Positions 35,283 through 45,541 of a stretch of DNA of 64,000 nucleotides are shown here, piece after piece (within the stretch, counting starts at the first letter, position 1; every line of letters begins with the position of its first letter). This DNA is from Clostridium jeddahitimonense. GTDB lineage: Bacteria; Bacillota; Clostridia; Clostridiales; Clostridiaceae. The translations under genes were made by a program, and so were the position numbers. The stretch covers positions 1,736,702-1,800,701 of the forward strand of contig LM994670.1 of the NCBI GenBank assembly GCA_000753455.2, written 5' to 3'. Under the pieces are notes generated by a model that saw only the letters and a list, made by a program, of their open reading frames with translations, was not told the DNA's origin and made no database searches.

Positions 35283-36905
35283 TTGCATATATTAATTAGT
35301 CTTATAGGAGGCCTTGGTTTATTTCTTTATGGAATAAACGTTATGGGAGAAGGACTTCAAAAATCAACTGGTCCTAAATTAGAAAAAGCTATTGGACTTT
35401 TAACTAGCAACATAGTTATGGGGGTCCTAGTAGGAACTGTAGTAACAGGTATAATCCAAAGTAGTGGAGCAACAACTGTTATGGTAGTTGGATTTGTTAA
35501 TGCAGGGATAATGAGTCTTTATCAAGCTATTGGCGTTATAATGGGTGCTAATATAGGAACAACAGTTACAGCTCAGCTTGTATCCTTTGATGTTAGCATA
35601 TTGTCATCTATAGCTCTTGGTATAGGGATAGTTTTATATATGATAGGTTCAAAATCAAAACCTATGCTAAAAAATATATCTGAAATACTAATAGGTTTTG
35701 CGATTCTTTTTATAGGTATGAGATTTATGAAGGATGCAGTAGCTCCATTATCTGAATATCCAGCTGTGAGAAAGGTATTAGCGGAACTGGCACATCAACC
35801 TATTTTAGCTTTAATTGCTGGATTTTTAATGACAACAATATTACAAAGTTCTAGTGCATCTATGGGAATATTAATAGCCTTATCTTCACAAGGATTAATG
35901 CCACTACAAGCAGCATTACCTATATTATATGGAGATAATATAGGTAGTTGTACAACATCGCTTATTTCAAGTGTAGGTGCAAATAAGAATGCTAAAAGAG
36001 CAGCTACTATGCACTTGTGTTTTAATGTAATTGGAACAATTTTATTTATGTTTATATTAAACAAACCTATAACTATGGTGGTTCAATATTTAAATCCAAC
36101 AGATCCAGCTAGACAAATAGCAAATTCACATACTTTATTCAATATAGTAAATGTAATATTACTACTTCCATTTTCTAAATTTATAGTTAAATTAGCTATG
36201 TTAATTATACCTGATAAAGCTGGTGATGAAGAATTTGATAATACTATTACAAAATATTTAGACACTAGAATGTTAGAAACACCTGCTATAACTTATGGTA
36301 ATATAATTAGAGAATCCCTTAGAATGGGAGGAAAAGCGAAGGATTGCTTTAGTAGTGCCACAATTGCTTTGATCAATCAATCTTCAAAAAGTATAAATGA
36401 AAGCTTTGAAAAAGAGAAGCTTGTAAATGCTCAGCAAAAAGAAATTATAAATTATTTAATTAAACTTTCAAATAAAGCTTTAGACGAAAAAATGAGATTA
36501 TCACTAGATTTGTTATTTCATACAATAAATGATATTGAAAGAGTTGGAGATTTATCAGAAAATATTGCTGAATTAGCACAAGAGTCTATTAATAATAATG
36601 TTAACTTTTCAGAAGAAGCTATAGACGAAATACAAAATATATTTAATAAAACTTTAGAAGCTTATAGTTTAGCTTTAGATGCTATGAAAGGAAATGACGT
36701 AAATATTTCTAAGCGTGTTATTATCTTAGAAGAAACCGTAGATGACTTAGATAAAGCTTATAGAAATGAGCATATGAGAAGATTAAACAAAAATATCTGT
36801 AGTATAGATTCAGGTATAATTTACTTAGATCTATTAACAAATATTGAAAGAATATCTGATCACGCTGCAAGCATTGCCAAAAGAGTAATAATGGTTAATG
36901 AATAG
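35283..36905 (+). CDS. Na/Pi cotransporter family protein with PhoU-like domain
   Basis: 540 residues. The membrane part has two inverted Na/Pi repeats with the duplicated Gln-Ser-Ser signatures TGIIQSSGATT and TTILQSSSASM, followed by a cytoplasmic PhoU-like helical domain (about residues 340-540, e.g. NDIERVGDLSENIAELA). Starts with TTG after GGAGGG. It would transport phosphate with sodium or regulate it. Confidence 0.9.
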   Translation: MHILISLIGGLGLFLYGINVMGEGLQKSTGPKLEKAIGLLTSNIVMGVLVGTVVTGIIQSSGATTVMVVGFVNAGIMSLYQAIGVIMGANIGTTVTAQLVSFDVSILSSIALGIGIVLYMIGSKSKPMLKNISEILIGFAILFIGMRFMKDAVAPLSEYPAVRKVLAELAHQPILALIAGFLMTTILQSSSASMGILIALSSQGLMPLQAALPILYGDNIGSCTTSLISSVGANKNAKRAATMHLCFNVIGTILFMFILNKPITMVVQYLNPTDPARQIANSHTLFNIVNVILLLPFSKFIVKLAMLIIPDKAGDEEFDNTITKYLDTRMLETPAITYGNIIRESLRMGGKAKDCFSSATIALINQSSKSINESFEKEKLVNAQQKEIINYLIKLSNKALDEKMRLSLDLLFHTINDIERVGDLSENIAELAQESINNNVNFSEEAIDEIQNIFNKTLEAYSLALDAMKGNDVNISKRVIILEETVDDLDKAYRNEHMRRLNKNICSIDSGIIYLDLLTNIERISDHAASIAKRVIMVNE

Positions 36906-36933
36906 TTATTTAATCCAAATTAATATTTTTATC

Positions 36934-36974
36934 AAACAGTAGTAATTAAAATTATATTTACTACTGTTTTTTGT
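36934..36974 (+). terminator. Rho-independent terminator
   Basis: 12-bp stem AAACAGTAGTAA / TTACTACTGTTT with a six-T tail, after the Na/Pi cotransporter gene. Confidence 0.88.
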
Positions 36975-37137
36975 AATGAAATTAGTATTATTAATAGTTA
37001 ATAGTTGAAAGATTATAAAGTGAAATTTAGTTAATTATAAAATCCTTTCTGTTTTTTATTTGTGATTTTAAGCATAAATGATATAATTTATAAAAATGAA
37101 ATAAAATAAGGAGGAGCTAGAATGGGAGGGATTAATT

Positions 37138-37512
37138 TTGGATAAATTGTTGATTACAAAGATTATTGGCAAAAAGGATGCAGTAGATTTAGATGATTCG
37201 GTTTATAACTTAAGAGACATATGCGATGAATTAAGAAATATAGTTATTTTAAATTTACCGATTGATGAGGAATTTAAGTCAAGAAATAGAAGACGTCTTA
37301 AGGCTATTGATGATATTGTAAAACCTATAGCTGAAAAGCTAAAGAATGATGATTATATTCAAGGATATAATAATAGTAAAAAATATTTGCTTAAATATGT
37401 AGAAGATATGTCGATATACATTGATGGTGTGTTAGCTTCTATGGAACCATTAAATATTAAAGAATTTACTTATAATACAAATATGTTAATGGATTTAGTT
37501 TTAGTTTATTAA
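37138..37512 (+). CDS. Hypothetical helical protein, 124 aa
   Basis: Soluble all-helical protein of unknown family, starting at TTG 37138 seven bases after GGAGGG. A stronger-looking AGGAGG/ATG pair just upstream (ATG 37122) encodes only MGGINFG and stops at 37145, overlapping this start in another frame. This could be a coupled leader peptide. Located 178 bases before the flotillin operon on the same strand, but a link is not shown. Confidence 0.55.
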   Translation: MDKLLITKIIGKKDAVDLDDSVYNLRDICDELRNIVILNLPIDEEFKSRNRRRLKAIDDIVKPIAEKLKNDDYIQGYNNSKKYLLKYVEDMSIYIDGVLASMEPLNIKEFTYNTNMLMDLVLVY

Positions 37513-37690
37513 TTGAATAAGGATAAAATTATAGAGATGCGTTATTTACGTATCTCTATTTATTTTACACAAAAGCAAAATTATGTTTATTTATCACAAT
37601 AATGACAAATATGTTAACAAACTTATCATAATTCGTTGTTTATAACAAACATAAATGTTAAAATTTACATATAAGGAAAGGGGGAGAGGG

Positions 37691-38323
37691 ATGGATGAAT
37701 TAATAAATAATGCTTTTACTGGAGTGAATATTATACCAACTGTATTATTGATGCTAGTTCTAATTTATTGGCTAACAGTAATATTGGGAATTATAGATAT
37801 TGATTTCTTTGATTTTGATATAGATTTTGATATTGCAAATGGTACTGATGGTTTAGATGGGCTTCAAGGAATTTTAGCTTATTTCAATCTAAAAGAAATA
37901 CCATTAATGATAATTTTAAGCATATTATCATTAGTATTTTGGATATTATCAATGCTACTTTATTTGTTGCCTATTAAAGCTGGAGGATTAATAAATGGAT
38001 TATTATTAATACTTACATTAATAATTAGTTTATTTATAACAAAGCTAATATCATTACCGTTAAAGGGATTATTTAAAAATATGTACTATAAGGGAACAGA
38101 GGATGAAGAAAAAGTAATTGGACATTTAGTAAGTTTATGCTGCGATCTAGAAAAGGGACGTCTAGGACAAGCTGAAGTAAAGCAAGATGGAGCATCAATA
38201 TTAATAAATGTTAAATGTGAATTTACTGAAGATAAATTTGAAAAAAATGAAGAAGCCTTCGTTACTAAGAAGGACGATGAGAAAAATATATACTACATTG
38301 CAAAAGTATATGTAAACAAATAA
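37691..38323 (+). CDS. YqiJ/NfeD-like OB-fold membrane protein
   Basis: 210 residues: a first membrane segment (about 15-35), an Asp/Phe-rich loop (DIDFFDFDIDFDIANGTDG), two more membrane helices (about 68-112), and a C-terminal soluble OB-fold-like domain (GHLVSLCCDLEKGRLGQAEVKQDG). This matches proteins paired with flotillins (YqiJ/YuaF type). ATG 37691 follows GGGGAGAGGG. It is 23 bases upstream of the flotillin gene and certainly cotranscribed. Confidence 0.78.
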   Translation: MDELINNAFTGVNIIPTVLLMLVLIYWLTVILGIIDIDFFDFDIDFDIANGTDGLDGLQGILAYFNLKEIPLMIILSILSLVFWILSMLLYLLPIKAGGLINGLLLILTLIISLFITKLISLPLKGLFKNMYYKGTEDEEKVIGHLVSLCCDLEKGRLGQAEVKQDGASILINVKCEFTEDKFEKNEEAFVTKKDDEKNIYYIAKVYVNK

Positions 38324-38346
38324 AAAGTTATAATAGGGGTGGAGTT

Positions 38347-40401
38347 ATGGATTATAAGATTCAAGTTATTTTAGTTAGTGTTGGAGCAATTGTAATAATT
38401 GTAGGGGGGTTACTTGCGTTATTCTCGAGATTCTTTCATAAGGTTGAACAAGGTAAGGTTATAGTTAGAAATGGTATTGGTGGACCAATGATAAGCTTCG
38501 GTGGAGCATTTGTAGTTCCGATAATACATAAAGTAGAAGTTATGGACGTTTCAGTTAAAAGAGTTGAAATTGCAAGAGAAGGTAAGGATGGTCTTATCTG
38601 TAAAGATAATTTAAGAGCAGATATTAGAGTAGCTTTCTTCGTTAGAGTTAATCAAACAAGAGAAGATGTACTTAAGGTAGCTCAATTACTAGGTTGTCAA
38701 AAGGCATCAGATCCAAAGACTTTAATGGAATTCTTTGATGCTAAATTTTCTGAAGCTTTAAAGACTGTAGGTAAAAAGTTCGATTTTGTTCAACTTTATA
38801 CAGAGAGAGAAACTTTTAAAAATGAAATTCTACAAATAATAGGAACTGACTTAAATGGATACGTTTTAGATGATGCTGCTATTGATTACTTAGAGCAAAC
38901 TGATATTAATATGTTAAATAGCAACAATATATTAGATGCAGAAGGTATTAAAAAGATAACAGAGCTTACTGCAGAACAGCTTATTTTAGCTAATCAAATT
39001 GAAAGAGACAAAGAAAAAACTATTAAGAAGCAAAATGTATCAGCAAGAGAAGCTATTTTAGAACTTGAAAAGCAAAATGCTGAAGCAGAAGCTAAACAAA
39101 AAAGAGAAATTGCTATTATTACTGCTAGAGAAGAGGCAGAAGCTGAAAAGGTAAGACAAGAGGAAAGATATAAAGCAGAAATGGCAAGAGTTAAGACTGA
39201 AGAGGAAATTGAAGTTGCAGAGCAAAATAAAGAAAGACAAGTTATTATTGCTTTAAAATCTAAGGAAAGTACAGATGCAGTTGAAACTGAAAGAGTTGAA
39301 AAGAAAAAATTGCTAGAAAGAACAGAAAAAGAAAAACTTGTTGAGCTTGCTAATATAGCTAAACAAAAGGAAGTAGAAACAGAAAAGAAAAATATTCAAT
39401 CTATTATTAGAGAAAGAGTGGCAGTTGAGAAGGATACTGTTGTTGAAGAAGAAAAGATTAAAGATACTAGAGTAATTGCTGAAGCTAACAGAGTTAAGTC
39501 TGTTGCTATTAAGAAGGCTGAAGAAGAAGCTGAAACTAATTTAATAGTTGAAGTTAAAACTGCTGAAGCTTCTAAACAGGCATCTGAAAGAATCGCTGAA
39601 AAGACAATAATTGATGCTGATGCTAAATATAAAGCTTCACAAAAAGAAGCAGAAGCAATTAAAGTTCTTGTTGATGCAAATGTTCTTAAGGAGTCAACTG
39701 TTGGTATAGCAGAGGCTAAAGTTACTGAAGCTAAGGCAGTAGCAGAAGCTAAGGCAATTGAAGCAAAAGCATTAGCTCAAGCTAAGGGAGAAACGGCTAT
39801 GGTTGATGTTAAGGAGAAAGATGGAACTGTTGAAGCTGATATATTAAAGAAGAAATATATGGCTGAAGCAGAAGGTATTAAGGAAAAGGCTACTAGTATG
39901 AAGGCTCTTGATGAAGTTGGTAAGGAACATGAAGAGTTTAAACTTAATCTTGAAAAAGAAAAGGAAATTGAGCTTGCTAGCATTAATATTCAAAGAGAAA
40001 TTGCTGAATCACAAGCTTCAGTTATTAGAGAAGCTCTTAAGACAGCTAAGATTGATATTGTTGGTGGAGAGACTATGTTCTTTGATCAAATTATCGGTTC
40101 TATTGCAAAAGGTAAGTCTTATGATAGATTAGTAAATAATAGTGATGTTCTTACAGATATAAAAGAAACATTTATAACTGGTGACCCAGAATACTTTAAA
40201 AAGCAATTAAGTGAATTTGTAGATAGATTTAACTTAACTTCAGATGATATTAAAAATCTTTCTATAGCTGGAGCTATTAATAAAATGATGAATAGTGCGG
40301 ATGCACAAGATAAAGCAGTGTTAAGCAATTTATTAGATACAGTTAATAAAGCAGGAGTTGCTAACTTTCCAGCAAAGACTATAGAAACTATACGTAAATA
40401 A
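38347..40401 (+). CDS. YqiK-type flotillin
   Basis: 684-residue SPFH protein: single N-terminal membrane helix (about 8-25), SPFH/band 7 domain (about 30-200, e.g. KVEVMDVSVKRVEI), then about 300 residues of charged Glu/Lys/Ala coiled coil, and a C-terminal oligomerisation region (about 560-684). Organises membrane microdomains. The coiled coil is unusually repetitive at the base level, with EAEA-type codon repeats. Its partners in the operon are the OB-fold protein before it and the giant ATPase 11 bases after it. Confidence 0.88.
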   Translation: MDYKIQVILVSVGAIVIIVGGLLALFSRFFHKVEQGKVIVRNGIGGPMISFGGAFVVPIIHKVEVMDVSVKRVEIAREGKDGLICKDNLRADIRVAFFVRVNQTREDVLKVAQLLGCQKASDPKTLMEFFDAKFSEALKTVGKKFDFVQLYTERETFKNEILQIIGTDLNGYVLDDAAIDYLEQTDINMLNSNNILDAEGIKKITELTAEQLILANQIERDKEKTIKKQNVSAREAILELEKQNAEAEAKQKREIAIITAREEAEAEKVRQEERYKAEMARVKTEEEIEVAEQNKERQVIIALKSKESTDAVETERVEKKKLLERTEKEKLVELANIAKQKEVETEKKNIQSIIRERVAVEKDTVVEEEKIKDTRVIAEANRVKSVAIKKAEEEAETNLIVEVKTAEASKQASERIAEKTIIDADAKYKASQKEAEAIKVLVDANVLKESTVGIAEAKVTEAKAVAEAKAIEAKALAQAKGETAMVDVKEKDGTVEADILKKKYMAEAEGIKEKATSMKALDEVGKEHEEFKLNLEKEKEIELASINIQREIAESQASVIREALKTAKIDIVGGETMFFDQIIGSIAKGKSYDRLVNNSDVLTDIKETFITGDPEYFKKQLSEFVDRFNLTSDDIKNLSIAGAINKMMNSADAQDKAVLSNLLDTVNKAGVANFPAKTIETIRK

Positions 40402-40412
40402 GGAGAATAGCT

Positions 40413-43400
40413 TTGAGTAGTATAGATGAAAAGGAGATGGAAAATGGGTCTTATGAGGTTATTAAAAATAGACTTTTAAATCAGGGAACAGAATTAAAAG
40501 TCCGTGTAGATAAATTAAATCAGGTTAGAAAAGATGTATTTGGTTCTATTGAAACTACTCTTCTTGGAAGCGAAAGAATAATAACTGATAATAACTGTAT
40601 ACCTAGAGATATGGCTCCTATAAAAGATTATTTTATCTTTGGATATAATGTTCATATTGGGCTTAAATCTAAGGTTGAGCTTGATGATGTATTTTCAATT
40701 TATAAATATAGTGAAAAGAAATTCATTAAGCAATCTCTTGATTTAATAGGTAATGATGAGTTTTTAAAGGATTTTGATGAGCTTTATAATTATTATAAAA
40801 ATACCTTCTTTACGAAGTTCACTATACAAGATCCGTATTTTTATATGATATTTCAAACAGGGAAGAGTCCTACAGATATTAAAGTTTTTAAGTGGGAAAT
40901 ACAAGGTAGTAAACTAATATATATTGATAGTAGGAGTGAACATGAGGTTAGATTTAGAAATAAAAATGAATTTAACTTTGTAAGAGCTACTAGAGATGAT
41001 CAAAGGAGCGGTTTATACCCTCATATATCAATAATGGATAAGGTATTCGTTGAAACTATCAATGGTGACTTGACTATTAAGGTTGAGGATAATACTGCAA
41101 CAGGAAAAGGAATATATTCAGAGCCAGTAGAAGATAAAGATCAAACTTTAGATGATGCAGAAATTTATTACTCTGATCTAGAACAATTAATAATATTAAA
41201 GATAAAGCCTTATAAAGAAGAAGAGTTTAGGTATTTTATCTTTAATAATAAGTTAAAAAATGTTGTAAGAATTGATTCTATAAAAGATACAGCAATTTTA
41301 TTACCAGGTCATCATGGAATAATCTTTCCAGAAGGATACTATCTTCAAAGTGGAGAGTATAAAGTATTTGATGTAGAAGGGTGTAATTGTATATTTGACG
41401 AAAGAGTAACATCTTCAAATGGTGAAGACTTTCAATATATTTTCTATAACATTGAGATAGGTCAATATTTAATTTATTCCTATAATATTATAGAACAAAA
41501 GATTGATACACCAATAGTTTGTAGTGGATATGGTCATTTTGACAATGGTGAAATGGTTGTATTTAAAAGTGAAAATGAGCCAAGAAAAAATCATATGGTT
41601 CAAATATGGCAAACGCCTTATGTCGGTAAGGATTATATAGCTGAAGGTAATAAAGATTCTGCTTTATATAAAATTGGTAATAAAGATATAGTCAATGCAA
41701 TGGCAGATGCAAAAGGTATTTGTAAGCTTATTGATAAAAAGGAAGGTTACCAAAGTATTTATGCTGATATTGTAAAGGAATGTGAAAGAGTAATTGATTC
41801 TTATTTTTGGATAGATCAAGATGAAACCTTTAATATAAAGGAAATTCTTTCTGAAATTAAGGATACTTCAACCTTTGCAATTGAAGAGTTTGAAAAAGTT
41901 TTAAGAATAAAAACATCAACAAAAAAGCAAATAGAAACTGTAAGTAAAGATTCAGAAGAATTGCTAAAAAAAATAAAGTATGGTTCCTTTGATACAATAA
42001 ATGAGTATGTTGAAGCATTAGCACAAATAAGAAGTCTTAGAGGAAGAATAGCATCATTAAGAGATTTAAGATATACAGATATTAATATAGTAAATTCTCT
42101 TGATATAGAAGTTAAAGAAAAATATGATGAGTTTTCTGAAAAATGTGTAGAGTTTTTGATTACTCCAGAAGGCTTAAAACCTTATGCTGATAAAGTAAAT
42201 GAATTGCAACAAGAAATAGATAGGGTTAATAAATCGAAGGACGGAAAAGACCTTGAAGAAAAAATTAATGAAACCTCTAGTAGGTTAGAACTTCTTATTG
42301 AGATTATTAGTAACTTTAAAATAGATGATCCAACTATTACTACAGAAATAATAGAGAAGATATCATCGTTATTTTCTTTAATTAATAATGGTAAGGCTAG
42401 ATTAATTAATAGAATAGAACAAATTACTAAAAGTGAAATGATAACACAATTTCAATCTCAAATTAAACTTTTAAGCCAATCAGTAGTTAATTACTTAGAT
42501 ATTTGTGATACAGTTGATAAATGTGATGAATATTTAAATAAAGTATTAATTATGATTCAAGAACTTGAAGGGAAATTTTCAGAGTTTGATGACTATGTGC
42601 TAGAGCTTGCTGAAAAGAGAGAAGAGCTTTATAACACCTTTGAAAGCAAAAAGCTATCTATTTCAGATAGGTTAAATAAAAGGATAATAAGCCAGTTTAA
42701 TGCTGCTGAGCGTATATTAAGTGGAATTAGTAATAGACTTAAAAACTTTAAATCCATTGAAGAAATAAATGGATACCTTTCTACAGATATTATGGTTGAA
42801 AAGGTTAGAGATATAATTTCAACATTGAATACCTTAGGAGATAATGTAAAAGCTGATGAGATTTCTTCAAAGTTAAAAAAGATAAAAGAAGAATCAATAA
42901 CTGAGTTTAAAGATAGACAAGAACTATTTGTAGATGGTAAGAATATTATTAAACTAGGAAATCATAAGTTCTCAGTTAATACTAAGTCTATAGATTTATC
43001 TATAGTTCAAAAGGGCGAAGGCTTATATTATCATATAACAGGTACAGATTTTTGGGATAAGGTAGAGAGTGAGAATATTGATAAGTATAATTATATATTT
43101 AATCAGACAATAGTATCAGAAAATGATGAAGTATATAGGGGAGAGTACCTAGCATATTTAGTTTTTCAGGCAGCTAAGAATGGTGAATTTGAAAGCTTAG
43201 ATACATTGTACTCAAAGTCAGAAGTACAATTAATTTCATTAGTTCAAAGGTTTATGGAATCTAGATTTGATGAAGGATATACTAAAGGTGTACATGATAT
43301 GGATAGTGCCAAAATATTAAAGGCATTATTAGAACTTCACAATAATATTGACTTGTTAATTTATAAAAGTGAAGCAAGAGCTTTAGCAAGAGTATATTGG

Positions 43401-45335
43401 AAATATTTGATAGATTCAGATACAAAGAAAATGTTAAGGACTCGTTTAAAAGAACTATCTAAGGTTAGCTTGTTTTTTAATTCTTCTCCAAGCTTAGAAA
43501 ACTACTTACCATACATTGAAAATAAGATAGCAGAAGAAGTTAAGGTGCTTTCTATATTCGGTAAAGATTATATACATGAAGCTACTGAATATCTTTGTTA
43601 TGAGATAATGAGAGGCGAAGAGTTTGTAGTAAGTAAGGAAGCCAAAAGTATATATGACATGTTTAGGAAGTACTTAAAAGATAAGAACATATTGGATGAC
43701 TTTTTATCGTCTATTGAAAGTTGTAGAAATGATTTGGAGGGCTTATATTATTTAATTAATGAATTCGTTAATTCATATAGGCTTAGCATGATTAATGTGA
43801 ATGAAAATAATGCTGAGTTAAACACGGCTTTATTTAATTCATTAACAGAGAATGAAGTATTAAGTATTATTAAAGAAGTTGTTGTTTTACTTATGGAAAG
43901 TGATACAACTATTGGAAGAGTTATATATATTGATTCAAAAGTAAAAGTAACGGGATTAATAGGAAGTCACAAAGTGATTAATAATGGAGAATATAAATTA
44001 TCTTATACAAACTTTATCCATAAGCTTACTTTATTTAAAGAGCGCAATGTAAAGAGCTTTATAGAATTCCAAAGGATTAAAAAAGGTTTAATAAATGATT
44101 TCAAAAATAAAATTCATTTAGATGACTATAAGCCACAAGTTCTTACTTCTTTTGTAAGAAATACTTTAATTGATAAGGTATATTTACCTTTAATAGGTGA
44201 TAACCTAGCAAAACAAATTGGAGTTGCATCTGAAAATAAAAGAACTGACTTAATGGGATTGTTACTATTATTATCACCACCAGGTTACGGTAAAACAACG
44301 CTAATAGAATATATTGCAAGTAGGCTTGGTATAATTTTAGTTAAGATTAATGGGCCAGCATTAGGTAACGAAGTAACATCATTAGATCCTGAAACAACTA
44401 AAAACTCTGGCGCTAGAGAAGAGTTACTAAAGCTTAATATAGCATTAAAGATGGGTAATAACGTTATGATATACATTGATGATATTCAACATTGTAACCC
44501 AGAGTTTTTACAAAAATTTATATCTTTATGTGATGGTCAAAGAAAAATTGAAGGTGTCTATAACGGTGTAAGCCAAAGCTATGACTTAAGAGGTAAAAAA
44601 GTGGCTGTTGTAATGGCGGGTAACCCTTATACAGAAAGTGGAGAAAAGTTTAAAATTCCAGATATGCTTGCTAATAGAGCTGATGTATATAATCTTGGTG
44701 ATATGCTTATGGAAAATGAAGAAGCATTTAAGCTTAGTTATATTGAAAATAGTGTTACATCAAATCCTATACTTTCAAAGTTAACAAATAGAAGTCAAAG
44801 GGATTTATATAACTTTATTCAAATGGCTAAAGGTACGTCAGAAGAAGGTATATCTTTTGAAGGTAACTATTCAATGGATGAAATTAATGAATATGTTAGT
44901 GTTATTGAGAAGTTATTTAAAGTTAGAGATATTGTTTTAAAAGTTAATCTTGAGTATATATATTCAGCAGCACAAGCAGATGAGTATAGAAATGAACCAC
45001 CATTTAAGCTTCAAGGCTCATATAGAAATATGAATAAGATAGCAGAAAAGATCATTCCTATAATGAACGATGAAGAGCTATTTAAGAGAATACTTGCAAG
45101 CTATGAAAATGACTCACAAACCTTAACTAATGGAGCAGAGGCTAATATGCTTAAGTGGAAAGAGATTACTGGATGCATGACAGCTGAGGAAAAGAACCGT
45201 TATGATGAAATAAAATCTATTTTCATAAAGAATAAGATAGTTAAAGGCGATGATAAGTTAGGACAAGTAGCATTAGCTTTAAGTAATCTTACAGATAACT
45301 TAGAGATGATTAAAGATATACTCGCTAAGAAATAA
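40413..45335 (+). CDS. Giant AAA ATPase (DUF3686/'DNA repair ATPase' type)
   Basis: 1640 residues. The N-terminal third is beta-rich, repeat-like (propeller-type, DUF3686-like), e.g. LPGHHGIIFPEGYYLQSG. A long coiled-coil middle follows (about 480-870), then a helical region and a C-terminal AAA module. Walker A is SPPGYGKTT (about residue 1290), Walker B NVMIYIDDIQ (about 1352), and sensor-like VVMAGNPYTESG is present. Starts with TTG after AAGGAGA. The 'DNA repair' name of this family is historical; coupling to a flotillin suggests a membrane-associated remodelling role, by inference. Confidence 0.75.
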   Translation: MSSIDEKEMENGSYEVIKNRLLNQGTELKVRVDKLNQVRKDVFGSIETTLLGSERIITDNNCIPRDMAPIKDYFIFGYNVHIGLKSKVELDDVFSIYKYSEKKFIKQSLDLIGNDEFLKDFDELYNYYKNTFFTKFTIQDPYFYMIFQTGKSPTDIKVFKWEIQGSKLIYIDSRSEHEVRFRNKNEFNFVRATRDDQRSGLYPHISIMDKVFVETINGDLTIKVEDNTATGKGIYSEPVEDKDQTLDDAEIYYSDLEQLIILKIKPYKEEEFRYFIFNNKLKNVVRIDSIKDTAILLPGHHGIIFPEGYYLQSGEYKVFDVEGCNCIFDERVTSSNGEDFQYIFYNIEIGQYLIYSYNIIEQKIDTPIVCSGYGHFDNGEMVVFKSENEPRKNHMVQIWQTPYVGKDYIAEGNKDSALYKIGNKDIVNAMADAKGICKLIDKKEGYQSIYADIVKECERVIDSYFWIDQDETFNIKEILSEIKDTSTFAIEEFEKVLRIKTSTKKQIETVSKDSEELLKKIKYGSFDTINEYVEALAQIRSLRGRIASLRDLRYTDINIVNSLDIEVKEKYDEFSEKCVEFLITPEGLKPYADKVNELQQEIDRVNKSKDGKDLEEKINETSSRLELLIEIISNFKIDDPTITTEIIEKISSLFSLINNGKARLINRIEQITKSEMITQFQSQIKLLSQSVVNYLDICDTVDKCDEYLNKVLIMIQELEGKFSEFDDYVLELAEKREELYNTFESKKLSISDRLNKRIISQFNAAERILSGISNRLKNFKSIEEINGYLSTDIMVEKVRDIISTLNTLGDNVKADEISSKLKKIKEESITEFKDRQELFVDGKNIIKLGNHKFSVNTKSIDLSIVQKGEGLYYHITGTDFWDKVESENIDKYNYIFNQTIVSENDEVYRGEYLAYLVFQAAKNGEFESLDTLYSKSEVQLISLVQRFMESRFDEGYTKGVHDMDSAKILKALLELHNNIDLLIYKSEARALARVYWKYLIDSDTKKMLRTRLKELSKVSLFFNSSPSLENYLPYIENKIAEEVKVLSIFGKDYIHEATEYLCYEIMRGEEFVVSKEAKSIYDMFRKYLKDKNILDDFLSSIESCRNDLEGLYYLINEFVNSYRLSMINVNENNAELNTALFNSLTENEVLSIIKEVVVLLMESDTTIGRVIYIDSKVKVTGLIGSHKVINNGEYKLSYTNFIHKLTLFKERNVKSFIEFQRIKKGLINDFKNKIHLDDYKPQVLTSFVRNTLIDKVYLPLIGDNLAKQIGVASENKRTDLMGLLLLLSPPGYGKTTLIEYIASRLGIILVKINGPALGNEVTSLDPETTKNSGAREELLKLNIALKMGNNVMIYIDDIQHCNPEFLQKFISLCDGQRKIEGVYNGVSQSYDLRGKKVAVVMAGNPYTESGEKFKIPDMLANRADVYNLGDMLMENEEAFKLSYIENSVTSNPILSKLTNRSQRDLYNFIQMAKGTSEEGISFEGNYSMDEINEYVSVIEKLFKVRDIVLKVNLEYIYSAAQADEYRNEPPFKLQGSYRNMNKIAEKIIPIMNDEELFKRILASYENDSQTLTNGAEANMLKWKEITGCMTAEEKNRYDEIKSIFIKNKIVKGDDKLGQVALALSNLTDNLEMIKDILAKK

Positions 45336-45372
45336 TATTATAAACTTTTGCTATTAAGTAAAAGTTTAATAT

Positions 45373-45414
45373 AAGGTAGTGGTGGCTAGATAATATGTCG
45401 CTGCTACCTTTTAA
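45373..45414 (+). terminator. Terminator of the flotillin operon
   Basis: 14-bp stem (45373-45386 with 45397-45410, four G-U pairs) with core AAGGTAGTGG, then a T-rich tail. Confidence 0.75.
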
Positions 45415-45438
45415 TTTTCAGAATTTGATAAAAAAATA

Positions 45439-45469
45439 TTGACTTAGAGTTAACTCTAAGTAGTATATT
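45439..45469 (+). promoter_or_regulatory. MerR-type promoter with perfect 20-bp palindrome
   Basis: TTGACT (45439-45444) and TATATT (45464-45469) separated by 19 bp. The palindrome ACTTAGAGTTAACTCTAAGT (45442-45461) fills the spacer. This is the classical MerR/AdhR arrangement. The MerR gene two genes downstream is the obvious regulator and would autoregulate. Confidence 0.88.
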
Positions 45470-45541
45470 GAGATTAGGTGAAAATTATTGGAGAATAGTA
45501 CAAATTAAATTAATAAGAGAGAATAAATGGAGGGTAAAACT

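Noticed and set aside
39058..40328. Several long open frames on the strand opposite the flotillin gene
   Set aside because: They are shadows of the repetitive Glu/Lys/Ala coding sequence, lack ribosome sites and encode Ser/Phe/Leu-rich nonsense.
38347..40401. Tandem DNA repeat inside the flotillin gene
   Set aside because: The repeats are coding EAEAKA-type codons of a coiled coil with irregular period, not a true tandem array.
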